A stretch of DNA of 64,000 bases from Virgisporangium aliadipatigenens (lineage in GTDB: Bacteria > Actinomycetota > Actinomycetes > Mycobacteriales > Micromonosporaceae). The translations under genes were made by a program, and so were the position numbers. The stretch lies in NCBI RefSeq assembly GCF_016863615.1, contig NZ_BOPF01000008.1, forward strand, positions 186,001 to 250,000, written 5' to 3'. The notes beneath the pieces are model-generated. The model searched no databases, was not told the DNA's origin, and saw only the letters and a list, made by a program, of their open reading frames with translations. Positions 1 to 7,877 of this stretch are shown piece after piece. How positions within the stretch are numbered: the first letter of the stretch is position 1; each line of letters begins with the position of its first letter.

Positions 1-2
1 GC

Positions 3-407
3 AAGCTGTTCGCTGGAGCGGTTCGCCGCGATCCTGAGCAGATCACTACGCAGATCCAGGCCTTGGGCAGCGACGACGCCGTGCGCAAGGCTGTCGAGCT
101 GGCCATCGCGGTCACCGGGTACGTGCTCCTCGACGTCCACGGCGGCAAACCGACCGACGAGCAGCTGCGGGTGATCGCCGACGACATGGCCCGCATCGAG
201 GAGTGGGCAGGCTTCAGCGCTGAAGAGATCGGCACGTTCCTGTCGCGAGTGGTGGCCGGTGAACCGCTCGCCGGTGCACTGCCGCAAGACACGGCGACGA
301 TGCTGACGTTCATCGTTCCGGGCGTCCTGCTCTCCGGGTTTCGGACGAAGCCGGAGAACTGGTGGGACTACCTCGACCGCGCCGAGGCGGCGATCGAACG
401 CGGCTGA
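3..407 (+). CDS. Hypothetical protein, 5'-truncated by the window edge
   Basis: The frame is open from base 3 to a TGA at 405-407, so the gene probably starts outside the window. A TTG at 63 could be an internal start giving 114 residues. The protein is mostly helical in character, with an acidic middle, a short hydrophobic stretch (LTFIVPGVLL) and a Trp-rich segment near the end (ENWWDYL). I recognise no family. It converges on the minus-strand gene at 475. Phage or element origin is inferred from position only. Confidence 0.55.
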   Translation, partial: KLFAGAVRRDPEQITTQIQALGSDDAVRKAVELAIAVTGYVLLDVHGGKPTDEQLRVIADDMARIEEWAGFSAEEIGTFLSRVVAGEPLAGALPQDTATMLTFIVPGVLLSGFRTKPENWWDYLDRAEAAIERG

Positions 408-474
408 GAACGTCGCCGGGGTACCTGGCCGCCGACGATCTGTACGCGCTTCGGTCCGGTGTTCGTCTCGGCCA

Positions 475-1011
475 TCAGTCGTCGTCTCCCTCGCTCCACT
501 CGCCGGTGACGACGGGATGCGCGTCGGTCCCGTCGTCGAGCACTACCCGGTCGGCGAGGAACGTCGTGGCTTTGTCAGCGATGCCCGGTGCTTGGACGGT
601 CAGCGCGGCACGACCGATGATCTGCTCGACGACGAACTTCGAGAGGTCGGCGCGTACCTTCGGATCGACGTCGGGCGACTCGATCAGGTCCCGGATGACG
701 CGCACCGCCGAGCCGACGCACCCGAAGATCTCGTGTCGGGTCAGGTCGGCGCCGCGCCGGATCGCCTCGTCGAGCACGTACTTCCTGATGTGCTTCGGTG
801 GCGTGCCGGTGAAGGTGCCGTTCTTGTCGCGCGGCTGGCCTCGGCTCAGTTCCTCCAGGTCCCAGTTTTCCAGTCGCGGGTACCCGGTGGCGTAGAGCGC
901 TTCGAGGTCGGCCATCGAATCCCGACCGCGCCGGGCGAGGCGCTTCATGACCGCGTCCCGGGTGGCTGGCCGCTGTGCCTTGCCGTTGCGTGCTCCAGGT
1001 CGTGCGGGCAT
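475..1011 (-). CDS. Hypothetical element protein
   Basis: 178 residues with a basic N-terminus (about residues 1-30), a segment GTFTGTPPKHIRKYVLDEA, and a helical region (about 105-150) followed by an acidic tail ending GDDD. It begins 1 base after the stop of the beta-helix gene and is probably co-transcribed with it. A basic N-terminus with a compact helical core is seen in some small terminase subunits and other phage DNA-binding proteins, but no motif is decisive. Function unknown. Confidence 0.6.
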   Translation of the reverse strand: MPARPGARNGKAQRPATRDAVMKRLARRGRDSMADLEALYATGYPRLENWDLEELSRGQPRDKNGTFTGTPPKHIRKYVLDEAIRRGADLTRHEIFGCVGSAVRVIRDLIESPDVDPKVRADLSKFVVEQIIGRAALTVQAPGIADKATTFLADRVVLDDGTDAHPVVTGEWSEGDDD

Positions 1012-1012
1012 G

Positions 1013-2806
1013 TCAGACCTCGTTCCAGAGTGATGTTCCGTCGGAGACGAGCCGCAGGATCTGGCCGGCCGTCAGCGTCTTGGACGTGGCGCCGTCGATC
1101 GTGTCGGTCCCGGCGCGCTGCACCGTCACGTCGTTCGCCGAGCCGGCCTTGTTCTTGACGATGTACTGCTTGCCGTTGGGCACGGCGGACGCCGCCGGCA
1201 GGGTCACCGTGCGGGCGGCGGCCGACGCGTCGACCACGTTCACGAGGTCGAGCAGGCCGACGGTGAAGCTCGACGAGCGCGCCTGGACGTCATTGGTGAG
1301 CCCCTTGTTGAACCGGTCGACGCTCGGCTGTGTGGCGCTGGCGTGCAACGAGAAGTTGCCGCCGGTATTGGTCTGGGCCAGGTTGCCGAGCAGTCGGAGC
1401 CGGGCCGCCGACGCCCCGGAGCGGAACCCGACGCCGGTGTGGCCGGTGCTGTGGTTGCGGGCGACGGTCATATCGGCGCTGGCCGCGACAACGCCGTCGA
1501 TCGCGCAGCCGGTCACGAAGTTGTCGATGATGGACCCGTACTGCGAGGCGGCGTAGATCCCGTTTCCCGCCCCGGCGTCGACCCGGCACCCGGCGACGGC
1601 CAGGCGGGCGCCGGAGGCTTCGATGCCGCCGTTCGTCGCCCCGTTGCCGCGCGCCCCGCTGACCGTGACCCGAGTCAGCGACACGTCGTCGGCCGACACG
1701 CGCACGCCCGACTTGACCGGCCCGACGACCCGCACGTCGGTGAGCCGGCTGCGCGGTGACGTCGAGGCGATCTCGACGCCGTGGGTGGTGCCGGTCTGCG
1801 TCGAGCAGTCGAGCGTGACGTTCGTCAGCGACGTGTCGGGGGCGTTGGTGAGGTACACGCCGTGGAGGTCGCGCACCTGCACCGCCGACGCGGTGACGAG
1901 CCCTCGGCACTGGCCGCCCATGAACGAGCAGTCCGCCGACTCGCGCAGCGTGCCCAGCGTGTCGTCCCGCTCGACGTAGATGTAGCCGCCGCCAGCCGTC
2001 GACAGCGTGAAGTCGCTCATGATGACGCGGCGCGCGCCGGTCCAGTTGACCGCGTAGTCGTTCTGCGCGCCTGTCGACACGAGCCCGGTCACGGTGACGT
2101 CGTCGCACAGATATACAGAGACGGCGTGCTCGGGCACGTGCGCGTTGACGGCGGCCAGGACGTGATGCCCGGAGTAGCCGCGCGGGCCCTGGCCCTTGGT
2201 GAAGTTGGCGACCTGGACGCCGTACCAGCCACCGGTCGCGCCGCGCGTGCCGGCCTCGACGGTGATGTCGGTGATGACGGCGTGCTCGGAGTCGTCGACG
2301 CGGATGGCGCAGAACGTGCAGTCCGACGCCCACAGCCGCGACAGCTTCATCCCGTCCGACCAGCGGACATAGATACCGTGCCGGTCGGCGGTCGCTCCTG
2401 AGTCGTCGCCGTGGCCCTGGATGCGCAGGTTCGACACGCGTACGCCGGTCAGCGGCGCGTTCGACGTGCCGGTGACGGAGACGATGTGCTTGCCGGCGGC
2501 GGGGGAGTCGAGCGCGAGGACGGTGCTGCTGCCCTGGCCGACCAGCGACACGTTCGACGCCGTGATGCTCAGCGTGTTCGACAGCGGGAAACGGCCGGAC
2601 GGCACTACGACACAGCCGCCGGTGGGCCGCTCGGACGCGGCGTCGATGGCTGCCTGAATCGCGGCGTGCGGATCGCCGTCGAGGTCGCCGTACACGCGCG
2701 GGTCGAACTCGGGGCGGATGCGCTGTGCCGCCTCTTCCAGCCAGCCCTCGACGAGCGTCGAGGCGATCGCGGCGGGGTAGTTCGGGAACACCTTGCCGCT
2801 AGCCAC
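1013..2806 (-). CDS. Right-handed beta-helix (pectate-lyase-fold) protein, tail-spike-like
   Basis: 597 residues from a GTG start. After a short helical N-terminus the protein reads YGDLDGDPHAAIQAAIDAA, the usual cap of phage and bacterial beta-helix proteins (Pectate_lyase_3 type). A long series of parallel beta-helix coils follows, with regularly spaced G/V/N/T residues (about residues 70-500). The last ~80 residues form a separate beta-rich domain (TVTLPAASAVPNGKQYIVKN, then IDGATSKTL) of the kind found at the end of phage tail fibres. There is no signal peptide. The start overlaps the upstream gene by 8 bases. Most likely a receptor-binding or polysaccharide-degrading tail spike; a bacterial carbohydrate-active enzyme is the alternative. 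Confidence 0.8.
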   Translation of the reverse strand: MASGKVFPNYPAAIASTLVEGWLEEAAQRIRPEFDPRVYGDLDGDPHAAIQAAIDAASERPTGGCVVVPSGRFPLSNTLSITASNVSLVGQGSSTVLALDSPAAGKHIVSVTGTSNAPLTGVRVSNLRIQGHGDDSGATADRHGIYVRWSDGMKLSRLWASDCTFCAIRVDDSEHAVITDITVEAGTRGATGGWYGVQVANFTKGQGPRGYSGHHVLAAVNAHVPEHAVSVYLCDDVTVTGLVSTGAQNDYAVNWTGARRVIMSDFTLSTAGGGYIYVERDDTLGTLRESADCSFMGGQCRGLVTASAVQVRDLHGVYLTNAPDTSLTNVTLDCSTQTGTTHGVEIASTSPRSRLTDVRVVGPVKSGVRVSADDVSLTRVTVSGARGNGATNGGIEASGARLAVAGCRVDAGAGNGIYAASQYGSIIDNFVTGCAIDGVVAASADMTVARNHSTGHTGVGFRSGASAARLRLLGNLAQTNTGGNFSLHASATQPSVDRFNKGLTNDVQARSSSFTVGLLDLVNVVDASAAARTVTLPAASAVPNGKQYIVKNKAGSANDVTVQRAGTDTIDGATSKTLTAGQILRLVSDGTSLWNEV

Positions 2807-3356
2807 GGTCGGCCTCGGCGATCTCTTCGCGGATGTACCAGCCGAGGTCCCGCCGTCCGACCTGCGTGTAGACCTCGGCGAACTGGGTGTAGAAGTCGCG
2901 CTGGTGTTCGGCGGGCGTCACCTGCGCGAAGTCGGCCAGGGATTCGTCCATCCGCTCGACGGCCTCGTGCAGCGCGACGAGCTGCCTCCGCCGGGCGTTC
3001 AGGTCCCGCAGCTTCGCCCGGGCCTTGGCCGGCGTCAGCGTGCCGCGCCTGACCCGCGCGGTCAGGTTCTCGATCTCGTCGATCAGGCCGGGGGTGTCCT
3101 CGTCGATCGTGGACTCACCTCGGATCGCCTGCATGATTTCGGCGTGCTGCTCGTCGCGGACGGCCAGCTGCGCGCGGTAGATCTCGGCGTGCTTGTCGCT
3201 CCATTCGCGGGTCGCCCGTGCGACGGCGCGCTGCAGAACTCGCCGTTCGTCGCGGCTGATCCGCAGTTCGCCAGCGTCGGCGGCCAGCTCCTGCATCTGG
3301 CCGAGGTCGCTGATCGAGACGTCGAGGACGTTGAGCCCTTCATAGGTCGGTGCCAT
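2799..3356 (-). CDS. Coiled-coil element protein, unknown function
   Basis: 185 residues from the ATG at 3356 (MAPTYEGLNVLDVSI). That start overlaps the TGA of the preceding small gene by one base (TGATG), the usual sign of coupled translation; the longer open frame upstream is not protein-like. The protein is almost entirely charged helix, rich in Arg, Glu and Ala, with a segment LIDEIENLTARVRRGTLTPAKARAKL that is interrupted by one turn. It sits between a small gene and the tail-spike-like gene, so a structural or tail-associated role is possible. No family recognised. Confidence 0.7.
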   Translation of the reverse strand: MAPTYEGLNVLDVSISDLGQMQELAADAGELRISRDERRVLQRAVARATREWSDKHAEIYRAQLAVRDEQHAEIMQAIRGESTIDEDTPGLIDEIENLTARVRRGTLTPAKARAKLRDLNARRRQLVALHEAVERMDESLADFAQVTPAEHQRDFYTQFAEVYTQVGRRDLGWYIREEIAEADRG

Positions 3357-3518
3357 CACGCACCGCCGTTCAGGACCGCGCCGCCGTTGAGGACGCTGGT
3401 CAGCTTGGCGACCTCGGGCGTCGGCGCGTTGAGGTCGGTGTCCCGTTCCTCGGCCCGCTGGATCTCCCGCCGGCACGCGTGGATCGCCTCGGACAGCTCT
3501 TCGAGGGCCGCCATCCGG

Positions 3519-3547
<29 letters not shown>
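3356..3547 (-). CDS. Small element protein
   Basis: 63 residues starting at ATG 3547 (MRHRHSPVGDRMAALEEL) behind a strong ribosome binding site (AGGAGGAACG). It starts inside the last codons of the ribbon-helix-helix gene and its stop overlaps the next start by one base, so it is translationally coupled on both sides. The N-terminal two thirds look like an amphipathic helix; the end repeats the motif LNGGAVLNGGA. Function unknown. Confidence 0.6.
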
Positions 3548-3737
<190 letters not shown>

Positions 3738-3746
3738 GGCACCCTC

Positions 3747-3760
3747 CTTAACCGGTTAAG
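3747..3760. promoter_or_regulatory. Perfect 14-bp palindrome, candidate RHH operator
   Basis: CTTAACCGGTTAAG is a perfect palindrome directly upstream of, and touching, the ribosome binding site of the RHH gene (start 3737). Its placement suits autorepression. Binding is inferred from position and symmetry only. Confidence 0.5.
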
Positions 3761-3908
3761 TCACGGGCAAGTCTGAGCCACAAGATCGAGAAAAGCTAGG
3801 GCTGACCGCAGGTCAGAGGGCGGCAGCGGACACGTACCGCTGCCGCCCCGGAGGAACCGCCGAGCCGAGCCCCGACGCGGATGTCACCGTCGGGCTCGGC
3901 GTACCCGC

Positions 3909-4115
3909 TCAGCGCCGCAGGTACGTCAGCACCGTGAAGCAGAGCCCGATGGTCACCGCGAACGTGCTCGCTGCCCATACCGTCGCGATGTCCGGCGGGC
4001 AGCCGAGCAGCAGCGCGAGCCCGAACGCGATCGCACCGAGCACGAGCGCGAAGAGCAGGACGAAGCAGATTTCCGTGGGCCGGCTCATGGGCGCCGGTGG
4101 ATTCGAAGCGGCCAC
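3909..4115 (-). CDS. Small two-span membrane protein of the element
   Basis: 68 residues from a GTG at 4115, chosen because AAGGAGGT lies 5-6 bases upstream; the longer open frame has no such site. After a short polar head (AASNPPAPMSRP) come two hydrophobic helices (about residues 15-35 and 43-63) joined by a short loop with a Cys-Pro-Pro turn, ending in Arg-Arg. The size and two-span shape resemble phage holins and many small host membrane proteins; there is no sequence evidence to choose. It is the first gene of the minus-strand run, about 170 bases upstream of the RHH gene. Confidence 0.6.
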   Translation of the reverse strand: MAASNPPAPMSRPTEICFVLLFALVLGAIAFGLALLLGCPPDIATVWAASTFAVTIGLCFTVLTYLRR

Positions 4116-4163
4116 AGGCCACCTCCTTCGAGATCGGCGACCTCGACCGGCACCTTCGGCGGC

Positions 4164-4210
4164 ACGACACGACTTGCCCCGATAACTTGTAACGAGGCAA
4201 GTCGTGTCGT
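4164..4210. repeat. Perfect 15-bp inverted repeat with 17-nt loop
   Basis: The arms 4164-4178 and 4196-4210 (right arm GGCAAGTCGTGTCGT) are exact reverse complements. They lie just upstream of the small membrane gene's ribosome binding site. The core GGCAAGTC also appears at 3766-3773, next to the RHH palindrome. A repressor operator, a replication or attachment-site arm, or an RNA hairpin in the leader are all possible. Confidence 0.7.
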
Positions 4211-4220
4211 TACCGTTCAG

Positions 4221-4252
4221 GGGTCCGGGCCTGGTGACACAGGGCCGGACCC
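4221..4252. repeat. Hairpin-forming inverted repeat
   Basis: Arms GGGTCCGG (4221-4228) and CCGGACCC (4245-4252) pair perfectly, with further partial pairing inside the loop. This is the second of three hairpins packed into about 150 bases near the element's end. Confidence 0.55.
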
Positions 4253-4288
4253 AGGTGGCGATCTCGGTCGCATCTGGTTTCATCTGAG

Positions 4289-4316
4289 CGGGACGATGCC
4301 GACAGGCATCGTCCCG
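4289..4316. terminator. Strong hairpin, 12-bp stem and 4-nt loop
   Basis: The stem 4289-4300 / 4305-4316 is perfect, with loop GACA and core GGACGATGCC. No clear T tract follows on either strand, so it may be a factor-dependent terminator or boundary hairpin rather than a textbook intrinsic terminator. It separates the element's genes from the AT-richer junction region. Confidence 0.5.
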
Positions 4317-4693
4317 TGGTGCTTCTCCGGTCGCCCGACAGCCTATGCGCGGAGAGCGACGATCGGCAAACGAAACCGGCCATCGATCGGCGTTTCAATT
4401 ACCCTGTATCCCTTACTCCTACTAGGTTTCTGTTAGGTAAGCCGTCCACGGGTAAGGGTCTCGGCTTCGGAGTTTTAATAACACAGGGTCACATTCTGAG
4501 TGATTCAATTTGATCTTGCCTAGCAAGGGGCAACCGGATTGACGTCCGTCCCGCCGCTACGCTCGGTCGCGGCCGGCGAGTGCCAAGCGGCTCCGTCAGT
4601 GAACCGCGTTGAAGCGCCTCGTGTCCGTTAAAGCCCCGCCGTCTGTCCTCGATCTGACAGGCGGATTCGTCACCATCGCTAGATCAACAGTGT
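4317..4693. other. Non-coding junction region next to dprA
   Basis: No convincing gene. A 65-codon open frame (4316-4513) has no ribosome binding site and no protein-like composition. About 4385-4520 is clearly richer in A and T than the rest of the window, with short runs such as TTTTAATAACAC. Together with the hairpins to its left, and dprA breaking off at its right edge, this looks like the attachment-site flank of an integrated element. No tRNA is present. Confidence 0.5.
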
Positions 4694-5548
4694 CTAAGCA
4701 CACTTGGGACTGGTGACCGGGCCCGGCACCACCATCGGGATCCGGCCCAGCTGTGCGGCCCGGTGCAGGGTCTGCCGGGAACCGCTGCGCCGCGCGGCCT
4801 CGACGACGACCGTGCCGGCCGACAGGGCCGCGATGACCCTGTTGCGCACGAGGAAGCGCACCCGGTGCGGCGGGGATCCCGGCGGCCACTCGGTGAGCAG
4901 CAGCCCGCTCTCGCCGATCTGTTCGAAGAGACCGGTGTTGCTCACCGGGTAGGGCCGGTCGATGCCGCACGCGAGCACCGCCACCGTGCGACCGCCGGCG
5001 TTCAGGGCGGCACGATGGGCCGCGGCGTCGATGCCGAGCGCGCCGCCGGAGACCACCGTCCAGTCGTGGGCGGCCAGCGCGTGCGCGAGGTCCCCGGCGA
5101 CGAACTCGCCGTACGACGTGGCCGCCCGCGCCCCGACGATCGCCACGGACCGCTGCAGGGTGTCGGCGAGCGGCAGGGCACCCCGCGCCCACAGCGTCAA
5201 CGGCGGGTCGGTGTCGCGCTCGACCGGCGCACCGGTGTGCACGCGGCTGATCCGGGCGAGGTCGGCCAGCGACTGCGGCCAGTCGGCGTCGTCGGGGCAG
5301 GTGATCCGTGCGCCGAGGCGGTCGGCTTCGGCGGTGAGGCGTTCGGTGTGACGGGCGATCGACTCGGGTGTGAGAGCGCTGCCGAGGCGGGCGGTCATCG
5401 CGCCGGTGAGCGTCTCGGAGAGCCGGCCGGCGCAGGCGCGTTCGAGGGTGTGGACGGGGCCGGTCGCGCGCACCAGTTCGCCGATCTCGCGGTTGCCGGG
5501 CTCCGCCAGCGATCCGAGCGCCAGCCAGGCGATTCTGCGGTCGGTCAT
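4694..5548 (-). pseudogene. dprA: DNA-processing protein DprA, 3'-truncated
   Basis: DprA loads RecA onto incoming single-stranded DNA. The start chosen is ATG 5548 (MTDRRIAW) after GGAGGATCG; ATG 5569, overlapping the comM stop, is the alternative. The 284 residues include the N-terminal helical region and most of the Rossmann-like core: SVAIVGARAATSYG (about 134-147), VSGGALGIDAAAHRAAL (about 168-184) and FLVRNRVIAALS (about 243-254). The frame ends in VPGPVTSPKCA and a stop, whereas family members normally continue after GPVTS-x-MS with the rest of the core and a winged-helix domain; total length is usually well over 350. The cut coincides with the start of the phage-like region, so insertion of that element most likely removed the 3' end. 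A shortened but stable protein cannot be excluded. Confidence 0.85.
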
Positions 5549-5565
5549 CGATCCTCCAACGGTGC

Positions 5566-7071
5566 TCATCGCGGGGTGCCCCTTCGTAGTTCGACCGCCT
5601 CGCCGACGTCGCCGGCGTCGGGCACGGTGCGGCCGTCGAGGTCGGCCATGGTCCACGCCACCCGCACGGTCCGCTGGAACCCGCGGGCCGACAGCAGGCC
5701 CAGGTCCGACTCGCGCACCAGCGGCTTGGTCACCACGCCGGGCAGCCGGAACCGCGACCCGCGCAGCACCTGGTCGTGAACGGCCGCGTTGGACGACCCC
5801 CAGCGGGACTGCGCGGCGGCCCGGGCGGCGGCCACCCGTGCGGCCACGGCGGTGGACGGCTCGCCGGTGACGTCGTCGAGCAGCGCCGACACCCGAACGG
5901 CGTGCAACATCACCCGCAGGTCCACCCGGTCGAGCAGCGGCCCGGAGAGCCGGGACAGGTACCGGCGCCGCCGCAACGGCGGGCACTCGCACAGGTGATC
6001 GCCCCCGGGTTTCGCGCAGGGACACGGATTCGCGGCCAGAACGAGCTGGATGCGGGCCGGATACACGGTCTGCGCACGGGCCCGGTTGATCCGCACGAGC
6101 CCGTCCTCCAGCGGCTGGCGCAGCGCTTCCAACGCGGCGACGGCGAACTCCGGCGCCTCGTCCATGAACAGCACACCCCGGTGGGCGAGCGATACGGTGC
6201 CGGGCCGCGGAACGCCCGACCCGCCGCCGATCAGCGCCGCCACCGAGGTCGTGTGGTGCGGTGCCTGGAACGGCGGCCGCCGCATCAGCGGGCTCCCGGA
6301 GGGCAGCGCGCCGGCGAGCGAGTGCACGGCGGTGACCTCCAGCGCCGCCTCGTCGTCGAGCGCCGGCAGAACGGTCGGCAGCCGCTGCGCCAGCATCGTC
6401 TTGCCGGCGCCGGGCGGCCCGAACAGCGCCACGTTGTGCCCGCCGGCGGCGGCCAGTTCGATGGCGCGGCGGCCGCGTTCCTGACCGAGCACGTGGCTCA
6501 GGTCGGGACCGGCGGGCGGGACGGCGGCGGCGGGCTCCTCCGGATCGAGCAGCGGCCCGCCGGAACGCAGGAAGTCGATCAGTCGCCGCAACGTGTCCGT
6601 GGCCTTGACGACGATGCCCGGGATGAGCCGCGCCTCCAGGGCGTTGCCGGCGGGGACGACGGCGTACCGCAGCCCGGCCCGCATCGCGGCGAGCACGGCC
6701 GGCAGCACGCCCCGCACCGGCCGCACCGCGCCGTCGAGCCCCAACTCGCCCAGGATCACCGTGTCGCGCAACGGATCCAGCGGCAGCGTGCCGCACGCGG
6801 CGAGCATCGACACGGCGACCGCCAGGTCGAACGACGACCCGTGCTTGGGCAGGTTGGCCGGGCGCAGGTTGACGGTGATCCGCCGCTGCGGCCAGCTCTC
6901 GCCGGAGTTGACCACGGCGGCGCGGACCCGGTCGCGGGACTGGCTCAGCGCGGTGTCGGGCAGCCCGGAGAAGATCACCGTGGGTAGCCCGTCGGCGACG
7001 TCGCTCTCCACGATCACGACCTGCCCGACCATGCCCACCAGCGCGACGGCGCGCACCTCGGCGTAGCCCAT
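5566..7071 (-). CDS. comM: ComM/YifB-family Mg-chelatase-like AAA+ ATPase
   Basis: 501 residues, normal length. The N-terminal ChlI-like (Lon-protease-type) domain covers about 1-170, including GLPDTALSQSRDRVRAA. The AAA+ core carries Walker A GPPGAGKT at 218-225 and Walker B GVLFMDEAPEF near 297, followed by a C-terminal Mg_chelatase_C domain. A Cys/His cluster (CPCAKPGGDHLCECPP) sits in the core, as usual for the family. In naturally competent bacteria ComM is a hexameric branch-migration helicase for transformation; in actinobacteria the role is less clear. It lies between yraN and dprA in the standard order and overlaps the alternative dprA start by 4 bases. Confidence 0.93.
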   Translation of the reverse strand: MGYAEVRAVALVGMVGQVVIVESDVADGLPTVIFSGLPDTALSQSRDRVRAAVVNSGESWPQRRITVNLRPANLPKHGSSFDLAVAVSMLAACGTLPLDPLRDTVILGELGLDGAVRPVRGVLPAVLAAMRAGLRYAVVPAGNALEARLIPGIVVKATDTLRRLIDFLRSGGPLLDPEEPAAAVPPAGPDLSHVLGQERGRRAIELAAAGGHNVALFGPPGAGKTMLAQRLPTVLPALDDEAALEVTAVHSLAGALPSGSPLMRRPPFQAPHHTTSVAALIGGGSGVPRPGTVSLAHRGVLFMDEAPEFAVAALEALRQPLEDGLVRINRARAQTVYPARIQLVLAANPCPCAKPGGDHLCECPPLRRRRYLSRLSGPLLDRVDLRVMLHAVRVSALLDDVTGEPSTAVAARVAAARAAAQSRWGSSNAAVHDQVLRGSRFRLPGVVTKPLVRESDLGLLSARGFQRTVRVAWTMADLDGRTVPDAGDVGEAVELRRGTPR

Positions 7072-7072
7072 C

Positions 7073-7435
7073 TCAGAACGCCCCGCGCACGTGGTCGACC
7101 AGCGCCCGCCCGCGCAACGGCCGCCACACGCTCACCACGTCGAACCGCACGTCGACCCGGCCGGGCCGGTGCTCGGCGAGCCAGAGCGAGGCCAGCCGGC
7201 GCAGCCGCTCGACCTTGTCCGGCACGAGCGCCTCGACGGGTGCGCCGAACCGGCCGGAGCGCCGCGTCTTCACCTCGACGAAGACGATCGTGTCGCCGTC
7301 GCGGCACACGAGGTCGACCTCGCCCTCGGCGCAGCGCCAGTTGCGCTCGAGCACCCACATGCCCGCCTCGGCCGTGAGGTAGGCGACGGCTCGTCGCTCT
7401 CCGTATGCCCCGACCGCGTTCTTGACCGACGTCAT
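7073..7435 (-). CDS. YraN/UPF0102 family nuclease-fold protein
   Basis: 120 residues from ATG 7435 (MTSVKNAVGAYGERRAV). The family signature is complete: GERRAVAYL near the N-terminus, then NWRCAEGEVDLVCRDGD and FVEVKTRR, which carry the D-ExK catalytic-type residues of the restriction-endonuclease-like fold (Holliday-junction resolvase-like). The cellular role is unproven. Start 7435 removes a non-protein-like upstream extension. One base separates its stop from the comM start, so the two are co-translated. The 130 bases upstream (7436-7565), divergent from the ACT-domain gene, show no clear promoter. Confidence 0.88.
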   Translation of the reverse strand: MTSVKNAVGAYGERRAVAYLTAEAGMWVLERNWRCAEGEVDLVCRDGDTIVFVEVKTRRSGRFGAPVEALVPDKVERLRRLASLWLAEHRPGRVDVRFDVVSVWRPLRGRALVDHVRGAF

Positions 7436-7565
7436 GTGCCGAGAGTCGACGGCGCAATCCGTTGGTACAACGCGCCGATGATCCACATGTGGACAGCGGG
7501 GGCGGTTGTGGACGGGGTGGCGGTAACGCTCACGATCTGTTACGGCAACGCCGGGGAAACACCGG

Positions 7566-7877
7566 ATGTCCAGGATGTTCGGCATGCTGCTGCAACGGGT
7601 GCTGCTGCGCCTGCCGGACCGCCCCGGGTCGCTGGGCCGCGTCACGATGCTGATGGGCCGGCTCGGGGTCGACATCCACCAGGTCCGGGTGCTGGCGCGC
7701 GACGGCGCGCACGCCACCGACGAGTTCGTGGTGGCGGTGCCGGGTCCGGTGGTCGGCGGCTGCCTGGTGGAGCTGCTGGAGGAGGTGGAGGACGTGCGCG
7801 TGCTCGGCACCTGGCCGGTGGAGGAGTCCGACGACGAGTGGTGGCCGACGCCCGAGAAAAAGGCGGCCCCCGCCTGA
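7566..7877 (+). CDS. ACT-domain protein
   Basis: 103 residues. RLPDRPGSLGRVTMLMGRLG followed by VDIHQVRVLARDG is a typical ACT ligand-binding fold, with the glycine at the strand-helix turn; the tail is acidic and ends in EKKAAPA. ACT domains bind amino acids and act as regulatory modules; as a free-standing protein its partner is unknown. Starts at ATG 7566, 7575 and 7584 are all possible, and none has a strong ribosome binding site. It converges head-on with the aminotransferase, with stops adjacent at 7877/7878, suggesting but not proving a link to amino acid metabolism. Confidence 0.75.
   Translation: MSRMFGMLLQRVLLRLPDRPGSLGRVTMLMGRLGVDIHQVRVLARDGAHATDEFVVAVPGPVVGGCLVELLEEVEDVRVLGTWPVEESDDEWWPTPEKKAAPA

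Noticed and set aside
4316-4513. 65-codon open frame on the plus strand
   Set aside because: No ribosome binding site, composition unlike the neighbouring genes, and it spans the AT-rich junction and hairpin; treated as non-coding.
4596-5192. Long minus-strand frame overlapping dprA in another phase
   Set aside because: Arg/Gly-rich shadow of dprA; the dprA frame has the family motifs.
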